Shown here: positions 24,098-33,339 of the stretch, piece after piece
How positions within the stretch are numbered: the stretch's first letter is position 1
How the letters are laid out: every line of letters begins with the position of its first letter
NCBI GenBank assembly: GCA_903870175.1
Contig: CAIQBY010000033.1
Coordinates: 1 to 43,354, forward strand
Length of the DNA: 43,354 bases
Source of the DNA: an uncultured Bacteroidota bacterium
Lineage (GTDB): Bacteria; Bacteroidota; Bacteroidia; 2-12-FULL-35-15
Reading direction: 5' to 3'
The notes under the pieces: generated by a model
Told to the model about the DNA's origin: nothing
The model's input: the letters and a program-made list of their open reading frames with translations, nothing else
The model's database searches: none
Position numbers and translations under genes: made by a program

Positions 24098-24478
24098 ATG
24101 AATTTTCCTGAAAATTTAAAGTACACCAAAGATCACGAATGGGTTCGTGTAGAAGGTAATATTGCTTATGTAGGCATCACTGATTTTGCGCAAGGCGAGC
24201 TTGGAGACATTGTTTATGTTGATATTACTACTTTGGGAGAAGAAATAGAACACGAACAGATTTTTGGAACTGTGGAAGCTGTGAAAACTGTTTCTGATTT
24301 ATTTATGCCTGTTTCAGGAGTTATAAAAGAAGTAAATAAAGGCTTGGATGCCACACCTGATGCGGTAAACAAAGATCCTTACGGAGCCGGTTGGATGATA
24401 AAAGTAGAAATGAAAGATGCTGCACAGATAAACAATTTACTTTCTGCTGCCGATTACAAAGCGTTGACAGGACACTAA
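24098..24478 (+). CDS. gcvH: Glycine cleavage system H protein
   Basis: The 126-residue protein is the lipoyl carrier of the glycine cleavage system, shuttling the aminomethyl group between the P and T proteins. Motifs are [30 protein letters not shown] and the lipoylation site [18 protein letters not shown] with K63. [13 protein letters not shown] closes the domain. Length is normal. It is transcribed alone from a recognisable promoter; no gcvP or gcvT is in the window. The lipoyl transferase gene lipB lies 4 kb away. Function is certain. Confidence 0.98.
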   Translation: MNFPENLKYTKDHEWVRVEGNIAYVGITDFAQGELGDIVYVDITTLGEEIEHEQIFGTVEAVKTVSDLFMPVSGVIKEVNKGLDATPDAVNKDPYGAGWMIKVEMKDAAQINNLLSAADYKALTGH

Positions 24479-24513
24479 GTTTTCAAAATTTATAAAAGGT
24501 GTTTTAAAAAAAT

Positions 24514-24597
24514 ATCGAATAATGAATCTAGAATAATGAATGTCGAAGTGAGTTGCTTACTTCAAAATTCTATATTCGATGTTCATTATTCGAAATT
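24514..24597. repeat. Dispersed ATTCGAATAATGAA inverted-repeat element, copy 3
   Basis: CGAATAATGAA (24516-24526) pairs with TTCATTATTCG (24582-24592), and GAAGT...ACTTC forms the centre. The element fills the gap between the convergent gcvH and gpsA genes, where it could help terminate both transcripts. Confidence 0.75.
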
Positions 24598-24613
24598 CTT
24601 TTCTTTTTCTTCC

Positions 24614-25603
24614 TCAGGATAATTTATCCGAAAGTATTTTCATTTCAATAACCGGAGAAATCCGCTCGTATAAAATATGATAAACAGCAGTGGTAATAGG
24701 CATATCCACTTTAAACTGTTTATTTATTTCGTGCACACATTTCGTTCCATAATATCCTTCAGCCACCATATTCATTTCCAGTTGAGCCGATTTTACAGAA
24801 TAACCTTTTCCTATCATTCCTCCGAAAGTGCGGTTACGACTGAATTGTGAATAAGCAGTAACAAGCAAATCGCCGAGATAAGCCGAGCTGTTAATATCTC
24901 TGTCAATAGGATGAACCGTATCCACAAAGCGTTTTATCTCCTGTATGCCATTCGAAATAAGTACCGCCTGATAATTATCACCGTATCCCAAACCATGACA
25001 AATACCGCTCGCGATAGCAAATACATTTTTTAATACCGCCGAATATTCCGTGCCGTAAATATCATCCGAAACGGTAGTTTTAATATATCTGCAATTTAAT
25101 TGCGAAGCTACAAAAGTGGCGTTATCCTTGCTTTGCGAAGCAATGGTTAAGTAAGAAAGTTTTTCCATCGCCACTTCTTCCGCATGGCAAGGTCCGGAAA
25201 TAACACCAATGTTTTGCATCGGCATTTTATATTCAGTATTAAAAAATTCCCCTACTATTAAATTATGTTCCGGCACAATTCCCTTGATAGCCGAAAACAC
25301 TTGTTTGCCATTAAAATCAGCAGATGTAATTCCGGCAAGTGCATCTTTCAAAAAAGCAGAAGGCACAGCAAGTATCAATACATCAGCTTTGGAAATTACA
25401 TCTTTCAAATCCGAATTTAAAGCCAGCTTTTCAGTATCAAACTGAACAGACGTGAGGTAATTAGGATTGTGTTTATATTTTTTGATGTACTCAATAGTAT
25501 CCGCATTCCTTATCCACCAATGCACTTCAGTTACATTGTTACACAACATTTTTACAAGCGCTGTTGCCCAACTTCCTCCACCTATTACCGCTATTTTTTT
25601 CAT
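24614..25603 (-). CDS. gpsA: NAD(P)H-dependent glycerol-3-phosphate dehydrogenase
   Basis: The 329-residue cytoplasmic enzyme reduces dihydroxyacetone phosphate to sn-glycerol-3-phosphate for phospholipid synthesis. Visible motifs are IGGGSWATALVKML (N-terminal nucleotide loop, 7-20), ILAVPSAFL, FSAIKGIVPE, SGPCHAEEVA and the catalytic Lys192 in YSAVLKNVFAIASGI. The region SSAYLGDLLVTAYSQFSRNR closes the active site. Length is normal. The ATG is 9 bp downstream of the lysS stop, so the two genes are very likely co-transcribed. Confidence 0.97.
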   Translation of the reverse strand: MKKIAVIGGGSWATALVKMLCNNVTEVHWWIRNADTIEYIKKYKHNPNYLTSVQFDTEKLALNSDLKDVISKADVLILAVPSAFLKDALAGITSADFNGKQVFSAIKGIVPEHNLIVGEFFNTEYKMPMQNIGVISGPCHAEEVAMEKLSYLTIASQSKDNATFVASQLNCRYIKTTVSDDIYGTEYSAVLKNVFAIASGICHGLGYGDNYQAVLISNGIQEIKRFVDTVHPIDRDINSSAYLGDLLVTAYSQFSRNRTFGGMIGKGYSVKSAQLEMNMVAEGYYGTKCVHEINKQFKVDMPITTAVYHILYERISPVIEMKILSDKLS

Positions 25604-25612
25604 ATAAATTAT

Positions 25613-27325
25613 TTATTTAACAAAGAAATTTGGTCCTTCCCTTTTAATCATTTCTTTTTCTGTAAGCGAAGTTAAAATCTTTTGAATCTGCGATTTTGAA
25701 AATCCTTCACCGAGATTTTCACTTATACTGTTAACTGTTGAAGGTACTGTATTCGTTATCACTTCAAGTACTTTTGTTTCTTCCGGTTTCAAAACAACAG
25801 CAGCTTTTTTAATTTCTTCAGGTCGCATTTGCGGAAAAAACAATACATCCTGAATGGAATGAGAATTAGTCATAATCATTGCCAGTCTGTCAATACCAAT
25901 ACCAATACCGGATGTTGGCGGCATACCATATTCCAGCGCACGCAGGAAATCCTGATCAACAAACATTGCTTCATCATCACCGCGTTCCATAAGCTGTGCC
26001 TGCTCTTCAAAGCGTTCTCTCTGGTCGAGCGGGTCGTTTAATTCGGAATAAGCATTTGCAAGCTCCTTACCATTTACCATTAATTCAAATCGTTCAACAA
26101 GTCCTTCTTTGCTTCTATGTTTTTTAGTCAGCGGACTCATTTCAATTGGATAATCAGTAATAAAAGTAGGCTGAATATAATTGCCTTCGCATTTCGCACC
26201 AAATATTTCATCTATCAGCTTTCCTTTACCCATCGAGTTATCCACAGGAATATTTAATTGTTTGCATACATCACGTAATTGATTTTCATCCATGGCACTG
26301 ATATCAATTCCGGTAAAATCTTTAATGGATTCAAACATCGTAACACGCTTGAAAGGGCGTTTAAAATCAATGGTTTTATCTCCGACAATCACTTGTGTCG
26401 TCCCATTCAAATCCATAGCAATTTTCTCAATCAATTCTTCGGTAACATCCATCATCCAATTGTAATCTTTATAGGCTACATAAAGCTCCATTACTGTAAA
26501 TTCAGGATTATGAGTTCTGTCCATCCCTTCATTTCTAAAGTTTCTGGAGAATTCATATACACCATCAAATCCGCCAACAATCAATCTTTTCAGATATAAT
26601 TCGTTTGCAATACGCAAGTACATCGGAATATTTAATGTGTTGTGATGTGTGGTAAAGGGTCTGGCAGTTGCGCCACCAGGTATAGCCTGCAACACTGGAG
26701 TATCCACTTCGAGATAACCTTTTGCATTATAAAAATCACGAATGGTATTCACCATTTTAGTCCGTTTCATAAAAGTTTCCTTCACATGTGGATTAATTAT
26801 CAAATCCACATACCGCTGACGATAACGAAATTCAGGGTCAGTAACTTCATCATGAGCCACACCGTGTTCATCAATCTTTACAACCGGCAACGGACGTAAA
26901 GCCTTACTCAACATTTTAAAAGTCTCAACGTGTATAGATGTTTCGCCCATTTTTGTAATAAAAACAAAACCGGTAACACCAATAATATCGCCTATATCAG
27001 TATATTTTTTGAATAATAAATCATAAGTGGATTTATCCTCTTCCTTGCAAAGGTCATCACGTTTAATATAAAGTTGAATTCTACCTGTTGCATCCTGAAG
27101 ACTAACAAAAGCAGCCTTTCCCATATCGCGAATGCTCATTACTCTACCGGCGATATTAATATTTTTATAATTTTCTGCCTTTTCAGGAGTGAAGTTTTCC
27201 AATATGTTTTTGGAATTGGCATTTATCTCAACCAATGCAGCAGGATAAGCATCAATGCCCATCTTGGTAATGTCCGCAAGTTTATTTCTTCTTAATATTT
27301 CCTGTTCGTTTAATTCGTTGCTCAT
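25613..27325 (-). CDS. lysS: Lysine--tRNA ligase (class II) with C-terminal extension
   Basis: The 570-residue protein charges tRNA-Lys. An N-terminal OB-fold (NIAGRVMSIRDMGKAAFVSL, about 53-72) precedes a class II catalytic core with motif 2 FRNEGMDRTHNPEFTVMELY and motif 3 GIGIGIDRLAMIM. Core enzymes end near residue 500; here about 65 extra residues follow (PEETKVLEVITNTVP...LTEKEMIKREGPNFFVK), with the look of a winged-helix module. I recall similar lengths in Bacteroidota LysS, so this is probably a clade feature. The first gene of a lysS-gpsA unit, with a clean promoter box at 27348-27355. Confidence 0.97.
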   Translation of the reverse strand: MSNELNEQEILRRNKLADITKMGIDAYPAALVEINANSKNILENFTPEKAENYKNINIAGRVMSIRDMGKAAFVSLQDATGRIQLYIKRDDLCKEEDKSTYDLLFKKYTDIGDIIGVTGFVFITKMGETSIHVETFKMLSKALRPLPVVKIDEHGVAHDEVTDPEFRYRQRYVDLIINPHVKETFMKRTKMVNTIRDFYNAKGYLEVDTPVLQAIPGGATARPFTTHHNTLNIPMYLRIANELYLKRLIVGGFDGVYEFSRNFRNEGMDRTHNPEFTVMELYVAYKDYNWMMDVTEELIEKIAMDLNGTTQVIVGDKTIDFKRPFKRVTMFESIKDFTGIDISAMDENQLRDVCKQLNIPVDNSMGKGKLIDEIFGAKCEGNYIQPTFITDYPIEMSPLTKKHRSKEGLVERFELMVNGKELANAYSELNDPLDQRERFEEQAQLMERGDDEAMFVDQDFLRALEYGMPPTSGIGIGIDRLAMIMTNSHSIQDVLFFPQMRPEEIKKAAVVLKPEETKVLEVITNTVPSTVNSISENLGEGFSKSQIQKILTSLTEKEMIKREGPNFFVK

Positions 27326-27347
27326 TTTATTATTGTTGAATTTTTGA

Positions 27348-27355
27348 CAAATATA
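27348..27355 (-). promoter_or_regulatory. -7 promoter box of lysS
   Basis: On minus, TATATTTG matches TAnnTTTG exactly and lies 22 bp before the ATG. Confidence 0.6.
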
Positions 27356-27452
27356 CGTTCTATGGAATTATAAATTGTGAATAATAATTATAATTGATAT
27401 GGCATAAAGGCAAAAAGAGTATTTTTACATTCCAAAAATAAATAATAAGAAT

Positions 27453-28439
27453 ATGAAATCATTAGTAGAAAAGTTTTCAAAACAATTATCAGAGGCAATA
27501 AATATTGGCGACAATGCAAAATTGACGGCGTCTCCAAATAAAATCTCAAATGTATTGATATGCGGGCTTGGGGGCTCTGGTATTGGCGGAAGCATAGTAG
27601 CCGAATTAGTGGTTGCAAATGCAAATGTTCCTATTAATGTTGCAAAAGGATATTTTATTCCGGCTTATGTAAATGAAAAGACGCTGGTAATTATTTCTTC
27701 TTACTCAGGAAATACAGAAGAAACTTTAAATTGTCTTGAACTTGCAATTGCTAAAAAGGCTAAAATTGTTTGTATTACTTCAGGTGGAAAAGTTGCTGAG
27801 ATTTCAAAAGCCAATGGATTCGATTGCATTGTTGTTCCGGGAGGAATGCCGCCTCGTTCGTGTTTAGGATATTCGTTAACTCAACTGTTTTTTGTACTTG
27901 GTTTTAATAAAATCATAACAAACAATTATAAAGCTGAATTGGAAGAAGCAATTAAATTATTAGATGCCGAAGAGAAAAACATAATCGCAGAAGCAACATC
28001 TATTGCCAATAAAATATTAGGAAAAATACCTGTAATATATGCTACTACCTATAATGAAGGAATTGCAATCCGTTTCCGTCAGCAATTAAATGAAAATTCA
28101 AAAGTACTTTGCTGGCATCAGGTTATCCCTGAAATGAACCATAATGAATTGGTAGGCTGGACTCAGAAAAATGATAATTTATCTGTTCTTATATTTCTTG
28201 ACAAAGATGAATATTCAAGAAATTTAACACGTGTAGAAATCAATAAGGAAGTAATTAAAAAATATACTCCAAATATTACTGAAGTTTTTTCAAAAGGAAA
28301 TTCAACAATAGAAAAAGCAATTTATTTTATTCATCTTGGCGACTGGATTTCCATTGTTTTAGGGGAATTGAGAGGAGCCGATTTAATGGAAATAAATGTA
28401 ATTAATCATTTAAAATCTAAACTTTCCGAAGTTAAATAA
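27453..28439 (+). CDS. Bifunctional phosphoglucose/phosphomannose isomerase
   Basis: The 328-residue protein has two SIS domains and matches the bifunctional PGI/PMI family that interconverts fructose-6-phosphate with glucose-6- and mannose-6-phosphate. Motifs are VLICGLGGSGIGGSIVAEL (about 34-52), TLVIISSYSGNTEETLNCLE (about 86-105) and GGMPPRSCLGYSLTQL. The C-terminal active-site segment VIPEMNHNELVGW is also present. It could provide mannose-6-phosphate for GDP-mannose and so for the Gmd-Fcl fucose route in this window. Its stop overlaps the lipB start by one base (TAATG). A weak promoter-like TATTTTTA lies just upstream at 27420-27427. Confidence 0.93.
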   Translation: MKSLVEKFSKQLSEAINIGDNAKLTASPNKISNVLICGLGGSGIGGSIVAELVVANANVPINVAKGYFIPAYVNEKTLVIISSYSGNTEETLNCLELAIAKKAKIVCITSGGKVAEISKANGFDCIVVPGGMPPRSCLGYSLTQLFFVLGFNKIITNNYKAELEEAIKLLDAEEKNIIAEATSIANKILGKIPVIYATTYNEGIAIRFRQQLNENSKVLCWHQVIPEMNHNELVGWTQKNDNLSVLIFLDKDEYSRNLTRVEINKEVIKKYTPNITEVFSKGNSTIEKAIYFIHLGDWISIVLGELRGADLMEINVINHLKSKLSEVK

Positions 28440-29140
28440 TGCAGCGGGTTAAGTTTATAGATTTAGGATTGATAGACTATAAGCAAGCCTGGGATTATCA
28501 GGAAAAACTATTTGATAGTGTAGTTCAAACTAAAATATCAAATAGAAATTTATCCGAAAGCAAACAAAAAATCACAAATAATTATCTACTCATTTGCGAG
28601 CATCCGCATGTTTATACACTAGGTAAAAGCGGTGATGAACAAAATCTGCTGGTTAATGAAACTCAGCTAAAAGAAAAACATGCAACTTATTATAAGATAA
28701 ACAGAGGCGGCGATATTACCTATCACGGTCCCGGACAAATAGTTGGTTATCCCATTTTAGATTTAGATAATTTTTTCACTGACATACATAAATATTTGCG
28801 CTTTCTGGAAGAAATGGTAATTCGCACTTTGGCAGAATATGGAATAGAATCAGGAAGGAGCGAAGGAGAAACAGGAGTTTGGCTTGATGTAGGAAATCCA
28901 TTAAAAGCCCGTAAAATATGTGCGATGGGAGTTCGCGCAAGTCGATGGGTGACTATGCACGGCTTTGCATTAAATGTAAATACTGATTTATCTTATTTTA
29001 ATAATATTATCCCCTGCGGAATTGTTGACAAGGCGGTAACTTCAATGGATAAAGAACTTGGGCGCAAAGTGAATGAAGAAGAAGTGAAAGAGAAATTAAA
29101 GTATCACTTTGCCGAGTTGTTTAATTGCGAATTGATTTAA
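28439..29140 (+). CDS. lipB: Octanoyltransferase LipB
   Basis: LipB moves the octanoyl group from acyl carrier protein to lipoyl domains such as GcvH. The 233-residue protein shows LICEHPHVYTLGKSG, NRGGDITYHGPGQIVGYPI (88-106), and the catalytic pair Lys159 (ARKICAMGVRASRWVTMHG) and Cys193 (IIPCGI). Length is normal for Bacteroidota. It overlaps the PGI/PMI gene by one base, an unusual but clear translational coupling. No lipA is in the window. Confidence 0.97.
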   Translation: MQRVKFIDLGLIDYKQAWDYQEKLFDSVVQTKISNRNLSESKQKITNNYLLICEHPHVYTLGKSGDEQNLLVNETQLKEKHATYYKINRGGDITYHGPGQIVGYPILDLDNFFTDIHKYLRFLEEMVIRTLAEYGIESGRSEGETGVWLDVGNPLKARKICAMGVRASRWVTMHGFALNVNTDLSYFNNIIPCGIVDKAVTSMDKELGRKVNEEEVKEKLKYHFAELFNCELI

Positions 29141-29182
29141 ACACTTTTTAAACTTCCCATAATAAAATAATTTGTTTGCAGT

Positions 29183-29794
29183 CTATTCCAACCTTGCAAA
29201 CTGAAAACCTTTTTCTTTAGCATAAGAAATAAACAGCGGCAATGCATATTGCATATTTAATTGTGCTTTCAAACTATCATGAAATAAAATAACAGACCCA
29301 TTACGCACATTATCATTTACATTTTTCAAACACTTTTCGGGCGGTGTTTCTTTATCATAATCTCCACTCAGCACATCCCACATTATAACTTTATACTTAG
29401 GATTAAGAAGTAAGGATTGAGTAGGTTTTAGCTTGCCATACGGTGGTCGAAATAAATTGGAATGAACCAATTCATCACATAGTTTTATATTTTGGATGTA
29501 TTTATTAGTATCTGTATTCCATCCATTCAAATGATTGAAAGTATGATTTCCTATGGAATGTCCGTCTTCTATTATTTGATTAAATATTTCAGGGTTTTTA
29601 GCAACATTTTCACCAACACAAAAGAAAGTTGCTTTAATAGTTGACTGTCTCAAAAGATTTAAAACCCAGGAAGTAACTTCAGGTATTGGTCCATCATCAA
29701 ATGTCAAATAGATTTTTTTTTCCAGTGGATTCAACCTCCAGATTGCCTTCGAAAGAATTTTTTTATATAAATATGGAGGGCGAACTAAATACAA
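29183..29794 (-). CDS. Polysaccharide deacetylase (NodB homology)
   Basis: The 203-residue protein is a compact NodB-type carbohydrate esterase, metal-dependent and able to N-deacetylate glycans. Motif 1 is YLTFDDGP (D33-D34), motif 2 GHSIGNHTFNHLNGW (metal His84 and His88), motif 3 LFRPPYGKLKP and motif 4 VILFHDSL. No clear signal peptide is seen, so location is uncertain, although a basic amphipathic N-terminus could be a weak anchor. The start appears to be TTG at 29794; no in-frame ATG exists upstream, where a palindromic repeat (29799-29848) begins. The N-terminus from this TTG resembles the family, so I do not consider the gene truncated. Confidence 0.9.
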   Translation of the reverse strand: MYLVRPPYLYKKILSKAIWRLNPLEKKIYLTFDDGPIPEVTSWVLNLLRQSTIKATFFCVGENVAKNPEIFNQIIEDGHSIGNHTFNHLNGWNTDTNKYIQNIKLCDELVHSNLFRPPYGKLKPTQSLLLNPKYKVIMWDVLSGDYDKETPPEKCLKNVNDNVRNGSVILFHDSLKAQLNMQYALPLFISYAKEKGFQFARLE

Positions 29795-29798
29795 GAAA

Positions 29799-29848
29799 AT
29801 TACGAATTGCGAATTACGAATTACGAACGTAATTCGTAATTCGTAATT
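29799..29848. repeat. Palindromic AATTACGAATTACG element
   Basis: GAATTACGAATTACG (29811-29825) and CGTAATTCGTAATTC (29828-29842) form a perfect 15-bp stem with a 2-base centre. It fills the gap between the DUF2723 gene and the deacetylase and ends five bases before the deacetylase TTG start. Confidence 0.75.
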
Positions 29849-29851
29849 AAT

Positions 29852-32800
29852 TTACTTCTGTTTCAGAGACGATAAATTATATGCCTGCAACAATTTTGAA
29901 TAACGGTCTTCAAATTCTTTTGATAATGCAGTTTGTTTAAAGTTGTTTGCAAAATATATTAAACGCTCCATAATATCCTGTGCCTGTTCAGGGTCGTTGC
30001 CAAATGTTGGCAGTTCCTTTCTATCGAATGAATAGAAATATCTGATATTGCTTTCATAATTATCGAATAATTTCTTAGCCAATGCATTTCCCTTTTCAAT
30101 TGCTCCTGCCTGATAATATCCCATTGTAATAGCATACATAGTAACATCGTAAGGAACATTTTCCTGTGGAGTAACTTCAACACATTTATCAAGCACTTTA
30201 ATAGCTTTGTCTTTTTTACCTTCCTCAATTAACGCATTTGCCAAAGCTCCGCAACGCTGACGAATATTCAAAGCACAAGAACTGATAAACACATTATCAA
30301 GGAATATTCCATGTTTATCCATACCTCCCCAAAGGAATTTATTCATAATGTTATTATACATTATATCAGTATTAATTCTTGTTTCCTGCTGCTGCTCTTC
30401 AGGATTCTGCTTCACAGGAACTAAACGATAAGCTAATCCTTCAAGTTGTAAATAAGGCGCAAGGTTCATATAAGAACGGGCAGGAGCTGTAGCAGCAAAA
30501 TAAACAGGACGTTTCCAATCGTTGTGAGCTAATAAGTCCAAAACCATCACATAGTTTTTCTGCACATAGTTTCCTGGCATTGTCCAGTCGATACTTTTAA
30601 GAACACGGTTTGCAAGTTCTTTAGGAACAGTTCCGTTATTAACAACTGTAGCACTGTCAACAGGAATACTCATATTCTTAGTAGGGAAATAATTGTAACT
30701 TGTTCCTCCTCCCATTTCAAGTTTATGGTCTGCATCATCATTTTTTGCAAACTCCACAAGATCTTTCACATTGATGTATCCTTTCACTCCTCTGTCTTTA
30801 AATAGAACAGCTTCGCGAGTACCTTGTCTGTATTGTTCTTTAGTTAACGAAAAAGGAACAGGGTCTGAGTCATAAGCTTTATGAACCAATTGGTCAATAT
30901 ACCAATCGGTGTTTAATAACTCTAAACAAATTACCCTTACATCCGTTCGGATTCCTTCTACCTCCTGAGCGTACCAAAGCGGGAAGGTATCATTATCTCC
31001 ATTTGTAAATAAAATAGCGTTTTTTGCACAGGAGTTTAAATAATTATTTGCAAAATCTCTTGCAATAGTTCTGTGACTTCTATCGTGATCGTTCCATTCG
31101 GCTTTGCACATAACAGCAGGAACGGCAATTAAGCAAATAACTGTGGCTGCAATTGCACCGGTTGTTTGTTTCATTTTCTTTTCAAGGAAATCAAAGACAG
31201 GTAAAACTCCTAACCCAATCCAGAAAGCAAATGCATAAAAAGAACCGGCATAAGCATAATCCCTTTCGCGCGGTTCAAAAGGTTTTTGATTCAAGTAAAC
31301 AACAATTGCTATACCTGTGAAGAAAAATAACAACCCAACAATTACGGCATTTTTATTGTCCTTTCTTATTTGATACCATAGGCCTAACAAACCTAATATC
31401 AAAGGAAGAAAATACATTTTGTTTTTCGCCTTATTATTATCTGCCCCATCAGGTAATCCTTCCTGAGGCCCTAAGCGGGCTTTGTCTAAAGGAGTAATAC
31501 CTGAAATCCAATTGCCATCCGAACTATTTCCATGCCCTTGTATGTCATTCTGTCTTCCAACAAAATTCCACATAAAATACCTTGTGTACATCCATCCGGT
31601 TTGATAGGCAAAGAAGAAATATAGATTCTGTCCAAAGGTTGGTTTGTCAAGTGTTTCAGGTTCTCCAGTTTGAGGATTAGTAACACTTATGTGCTGGTAA
31701 TTTCTAGGATTAGTCCAGTTTTTATATCCAGTTTTATGATTTGGCTGGCTGCTCCACATACGCGGGAAAGGCATACAAAAACGGTCATCGTAATTAGGAA
31801 TAGCACCTTTCCTGTCATCAATAATTTCATATTTCCCTAGTTTTTTATTTTCTGCATACACAGGATTTCCATCAGATGCAGGATTCTTAGGGTCTTGTGG
31901 AGCATCAAAAGTCTGCCCATAAATTAATGGCCAGGTTCCGTATTGTTCACGACCAAGGTAGGATAAAAGATTTACTGCATTCTCCGGATTGTTTTCATCC
32001 ATAGGGGTGTTAGCCTGAGAACGGATTATTAAAACTAAAAATGAAGAATAACCAATTAATAAAACAGTAAAGCAAAGAATAATTGTATTCAAAACAGGCT
32101 TTGCTTTTTTCTTGGTATAATATAATCCCAAAATTATCCCTCCAATAACAACAATTGCATAAAGTATAGTACCGCTATTAAAAGGTAATCCGAACGAATT
32201 AACTGCTGTAATTTCGAACCAGGCAGCAAGCTTAACAATTAACGGAATTACTCCGCCTTGAATTCCGCCTAAAATTACAATAGATAAAATACTTGTAATA
32301 ATAATTCCTTTGCGAGTTACAGTTTCATATTTCTTGAAATAATATGTAAACACAACAGCAGGGATAACCAATAAATTCAATAAGTGAACCCCAACAGCCA
32401 ATCCGATTAAATATGCAATTAAAATAATCCAGCGACTTGAATGCGGGTCATCTGCTTCCCGTTCCCAACGAGTGATTGCCCAGAAAGAAATAGCAGTGAA
32501 AAAACTAGACATTGCATAAACTTCCCCTTCAACAGCAGAAAACCAAAATGAATCGGTAAAAGTATATGCCAAAGCTCCAACTGCACCAGCACCAAGTATT
32601 GCATACATTTTTCCGGTTGTCAATTCTCCTGATTTCTCATATATTTTACGTGCTAAAGCAGTAATTGACCAAAATGTAAATAAAATACAGAATGAACTGC
32701 ATAATGCCGACATACTATTTACCATAATGCCGACTTTGTCAAGATGACTACCAGCTAATAAGCTGAATACTCTTCCTATCAAAAGAAATAAAGGAGCTCC

Positions 32801-32965
32801 CGGCGGATGTCCTACTTCTATCTTAAAAGCACATGCAATATATTCACCGCAATCCCAAAACGATGCAGATGCTTCTATTGTGCTTAGGTAAACAAATGAG
32901 GCAATTAAAAAAACTACCCATCCTACGATATTGTTTAACCTTTGATAATTTGCTGTATTATTCAT
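29852..32965 (-). CDS. DUF2723 (TMEM260-like) multi-spanning membrane protein
   Basis: The 1037-residue protein has about ten or more membrane helices in the first 600 residues and a large soluble C-terminal part with TPR-like helices at the end (about 900-1030). The N-terminus WVVFLIASFVYLSTIEASAS followed by FWDCGEYIACAFKIEVGHPPGAPLF is the DUF2723 signature, with the acidic DCGE loop typical of GT-C glycosyltransferases. Human TMEM260, in this family, is an O-mannosyltransferase. A role in adding sugars to exported proteins or lipids is therefore a reasonable inference. The length is normal for Bacteroidota members. A promoter-like TATCTTCG lies on minus at 33006-33013. Confidence 0.93.
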   Translation of the reverse strand: MNNTANYQRLNNIVGWVVFLIASFVYLSTIEASASFWDCGEYIACAFKIEVGHPPGAPLFLLIGRVFSLLAGSHLDKVGIMVNSMSALCSSFCILFTFWSITALARKIYEKSGELTTGKMYAILGAGAVGALAYTFTDSFWFSAVEGEVYAMSSFFTAISFWAITRWEREADDPHSSRWIILIAYLIGLAVGVHLLNLLVIPAVVFTYYFKKYETVTRKGIIITSILSIVILGGIQGGVIPLIVKLAAWFEITAVNSFGLPFNSGTILYAIVVIGGIILGLYYTKKKAKPVLNTIILCFTVLLIGYSSFLVLIIRSQANTPMDENNPENAVNLLSYLGREQYGTWPLIYGQTFDAPQDPKNPASDGNPVYAENKKLGKYEIIDDRKGAIPNYDDRFCMPFPRMWSSQPNHKTGYKNWTNPRNYQHISVTNPQTGEPETLDKPTFGQNLYFFFAYQTGWMYTRYFMWNFVGRQNDIQGHGNSSDGNWISGITPLDKARLGPQEGLPDGADNNKAKNKMYFLPLILGLLGLWYQIRKDNKNAVIVGLLFFFTGIAIVVYLNQKPFEPRERDYAYAGSFYAFAFWIGLGVLPVFDFLEKKMKQTTGAIAATVICLIAVPAVMCKAEWNDHDRSHRTIARDFANNYLNSCAKNAILFTNGDNDTFPLWYAQEVEGIRTDVRVICLELLNTDWYIDQLVHKAYDSDPVPFSLTKEQYRQGTREAVLFKDRGVKGYINVKDLVEFAKNDDADHKLEMGGGTSYNYFPTKNMSIPVDSATVVNNGTVPKELANRVLKSIDWTMPGNYVQKNYVMVLDLLAHNDWKRPVYFAATAPARSYMNLAPYLQLEGLAYRLVPVKQNPEEQQQETRINTDIMYNNIMNKFLWGGMDKHGIFLDNVFISSCALNIRQRCGALANALIEEGKKDKAIKVLDKCVEVTPQENVPYDVTMYAITMGYYQAGAIEKGNALAKKLFDNYESNIRYFYSFDRKELPTFGNDPEQAQDIMERLIYFANNFKQTALSKEFEDRYSKLLQAYNLSSLKQK

Positions 32966-33066
32966 ATTTAAATTTTATTTCTGATTATTTGCTTTTAAAG
33001 CAGGGCGAAGATAAAAAAATATATTATGTAGTAATCGTTAAAAATAGACAAGATTGAAATAAAAGT

Positions 33067-33096
33067 TTTGTTGGTTAAGTATATTTATTATTTTTG
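33067..33096 (+). promoter_or_regulatory. Promoter of tRNA-Gln
   Basis: The -7 box TATTTTTG (33089-33096) matches TAnnTTTG, with TTTG (33067-33070) 18 bp upstream. The tRNA begins 32 bp downstream. Confidence 0.65.
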
Positions 33097-33127
33097 CACC
33101 CCCAATTAGTAAAAGCTGATTGAGATT

Positions 33128-33198
33128 GTCCGGTGGTGTAATTGGCAACACGTCTGGTTTTGGTCCAGAAGAGTTCAGGTTCGAGACCTGACCGGACA
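33128..33198 (+). tRNA. tRNA-Gln (anticodon TTG)
   Basis: The acceptor stem GTCCGGT pairs with ACCGGAC, followed by discriminator A. The anticodon arm TCTGG-TTTTGGT-CCAGA shows TTG in the loop, and the T arm contains GGTTCGAGACC. CCA is not encoded. It stands alone between a promoter and a strong terminator. Confidence 0.95.
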
Positions 33199-33202
33199 AC
33201 AA

Positions 33203-33242
33203 AAAACGCCTCTTTGTAATTCTTATTACAAAGAGGCGTTTT
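33203..33242 (+). terminator. Rho-independent terminator of tRNA-Gln
   Basis: AAAACGCCTCTTTGTAAT (33203-33220) and ATTACAAAGAGGCGTTTT (33225-33242) form a perfect 18-bp stem with a TCTT loop. Confidence 0.9.
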
Positions 33243-33339
33243 GCATATAAATTGCTTATCTTCAAAATATTCCTTAATATTGTGCCTGCAAACTTAACAT
33301 AGCAGATTTTAAAAATCTATTTATTAACAAAAGTTTATT

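Noticed and set aside
29183-29794. Deacetylase as a 5'-truncated pseudogene
   Set aside because: All four NodB motifs are intact and the N-terminus from TTG 29794 resembles complete family members.
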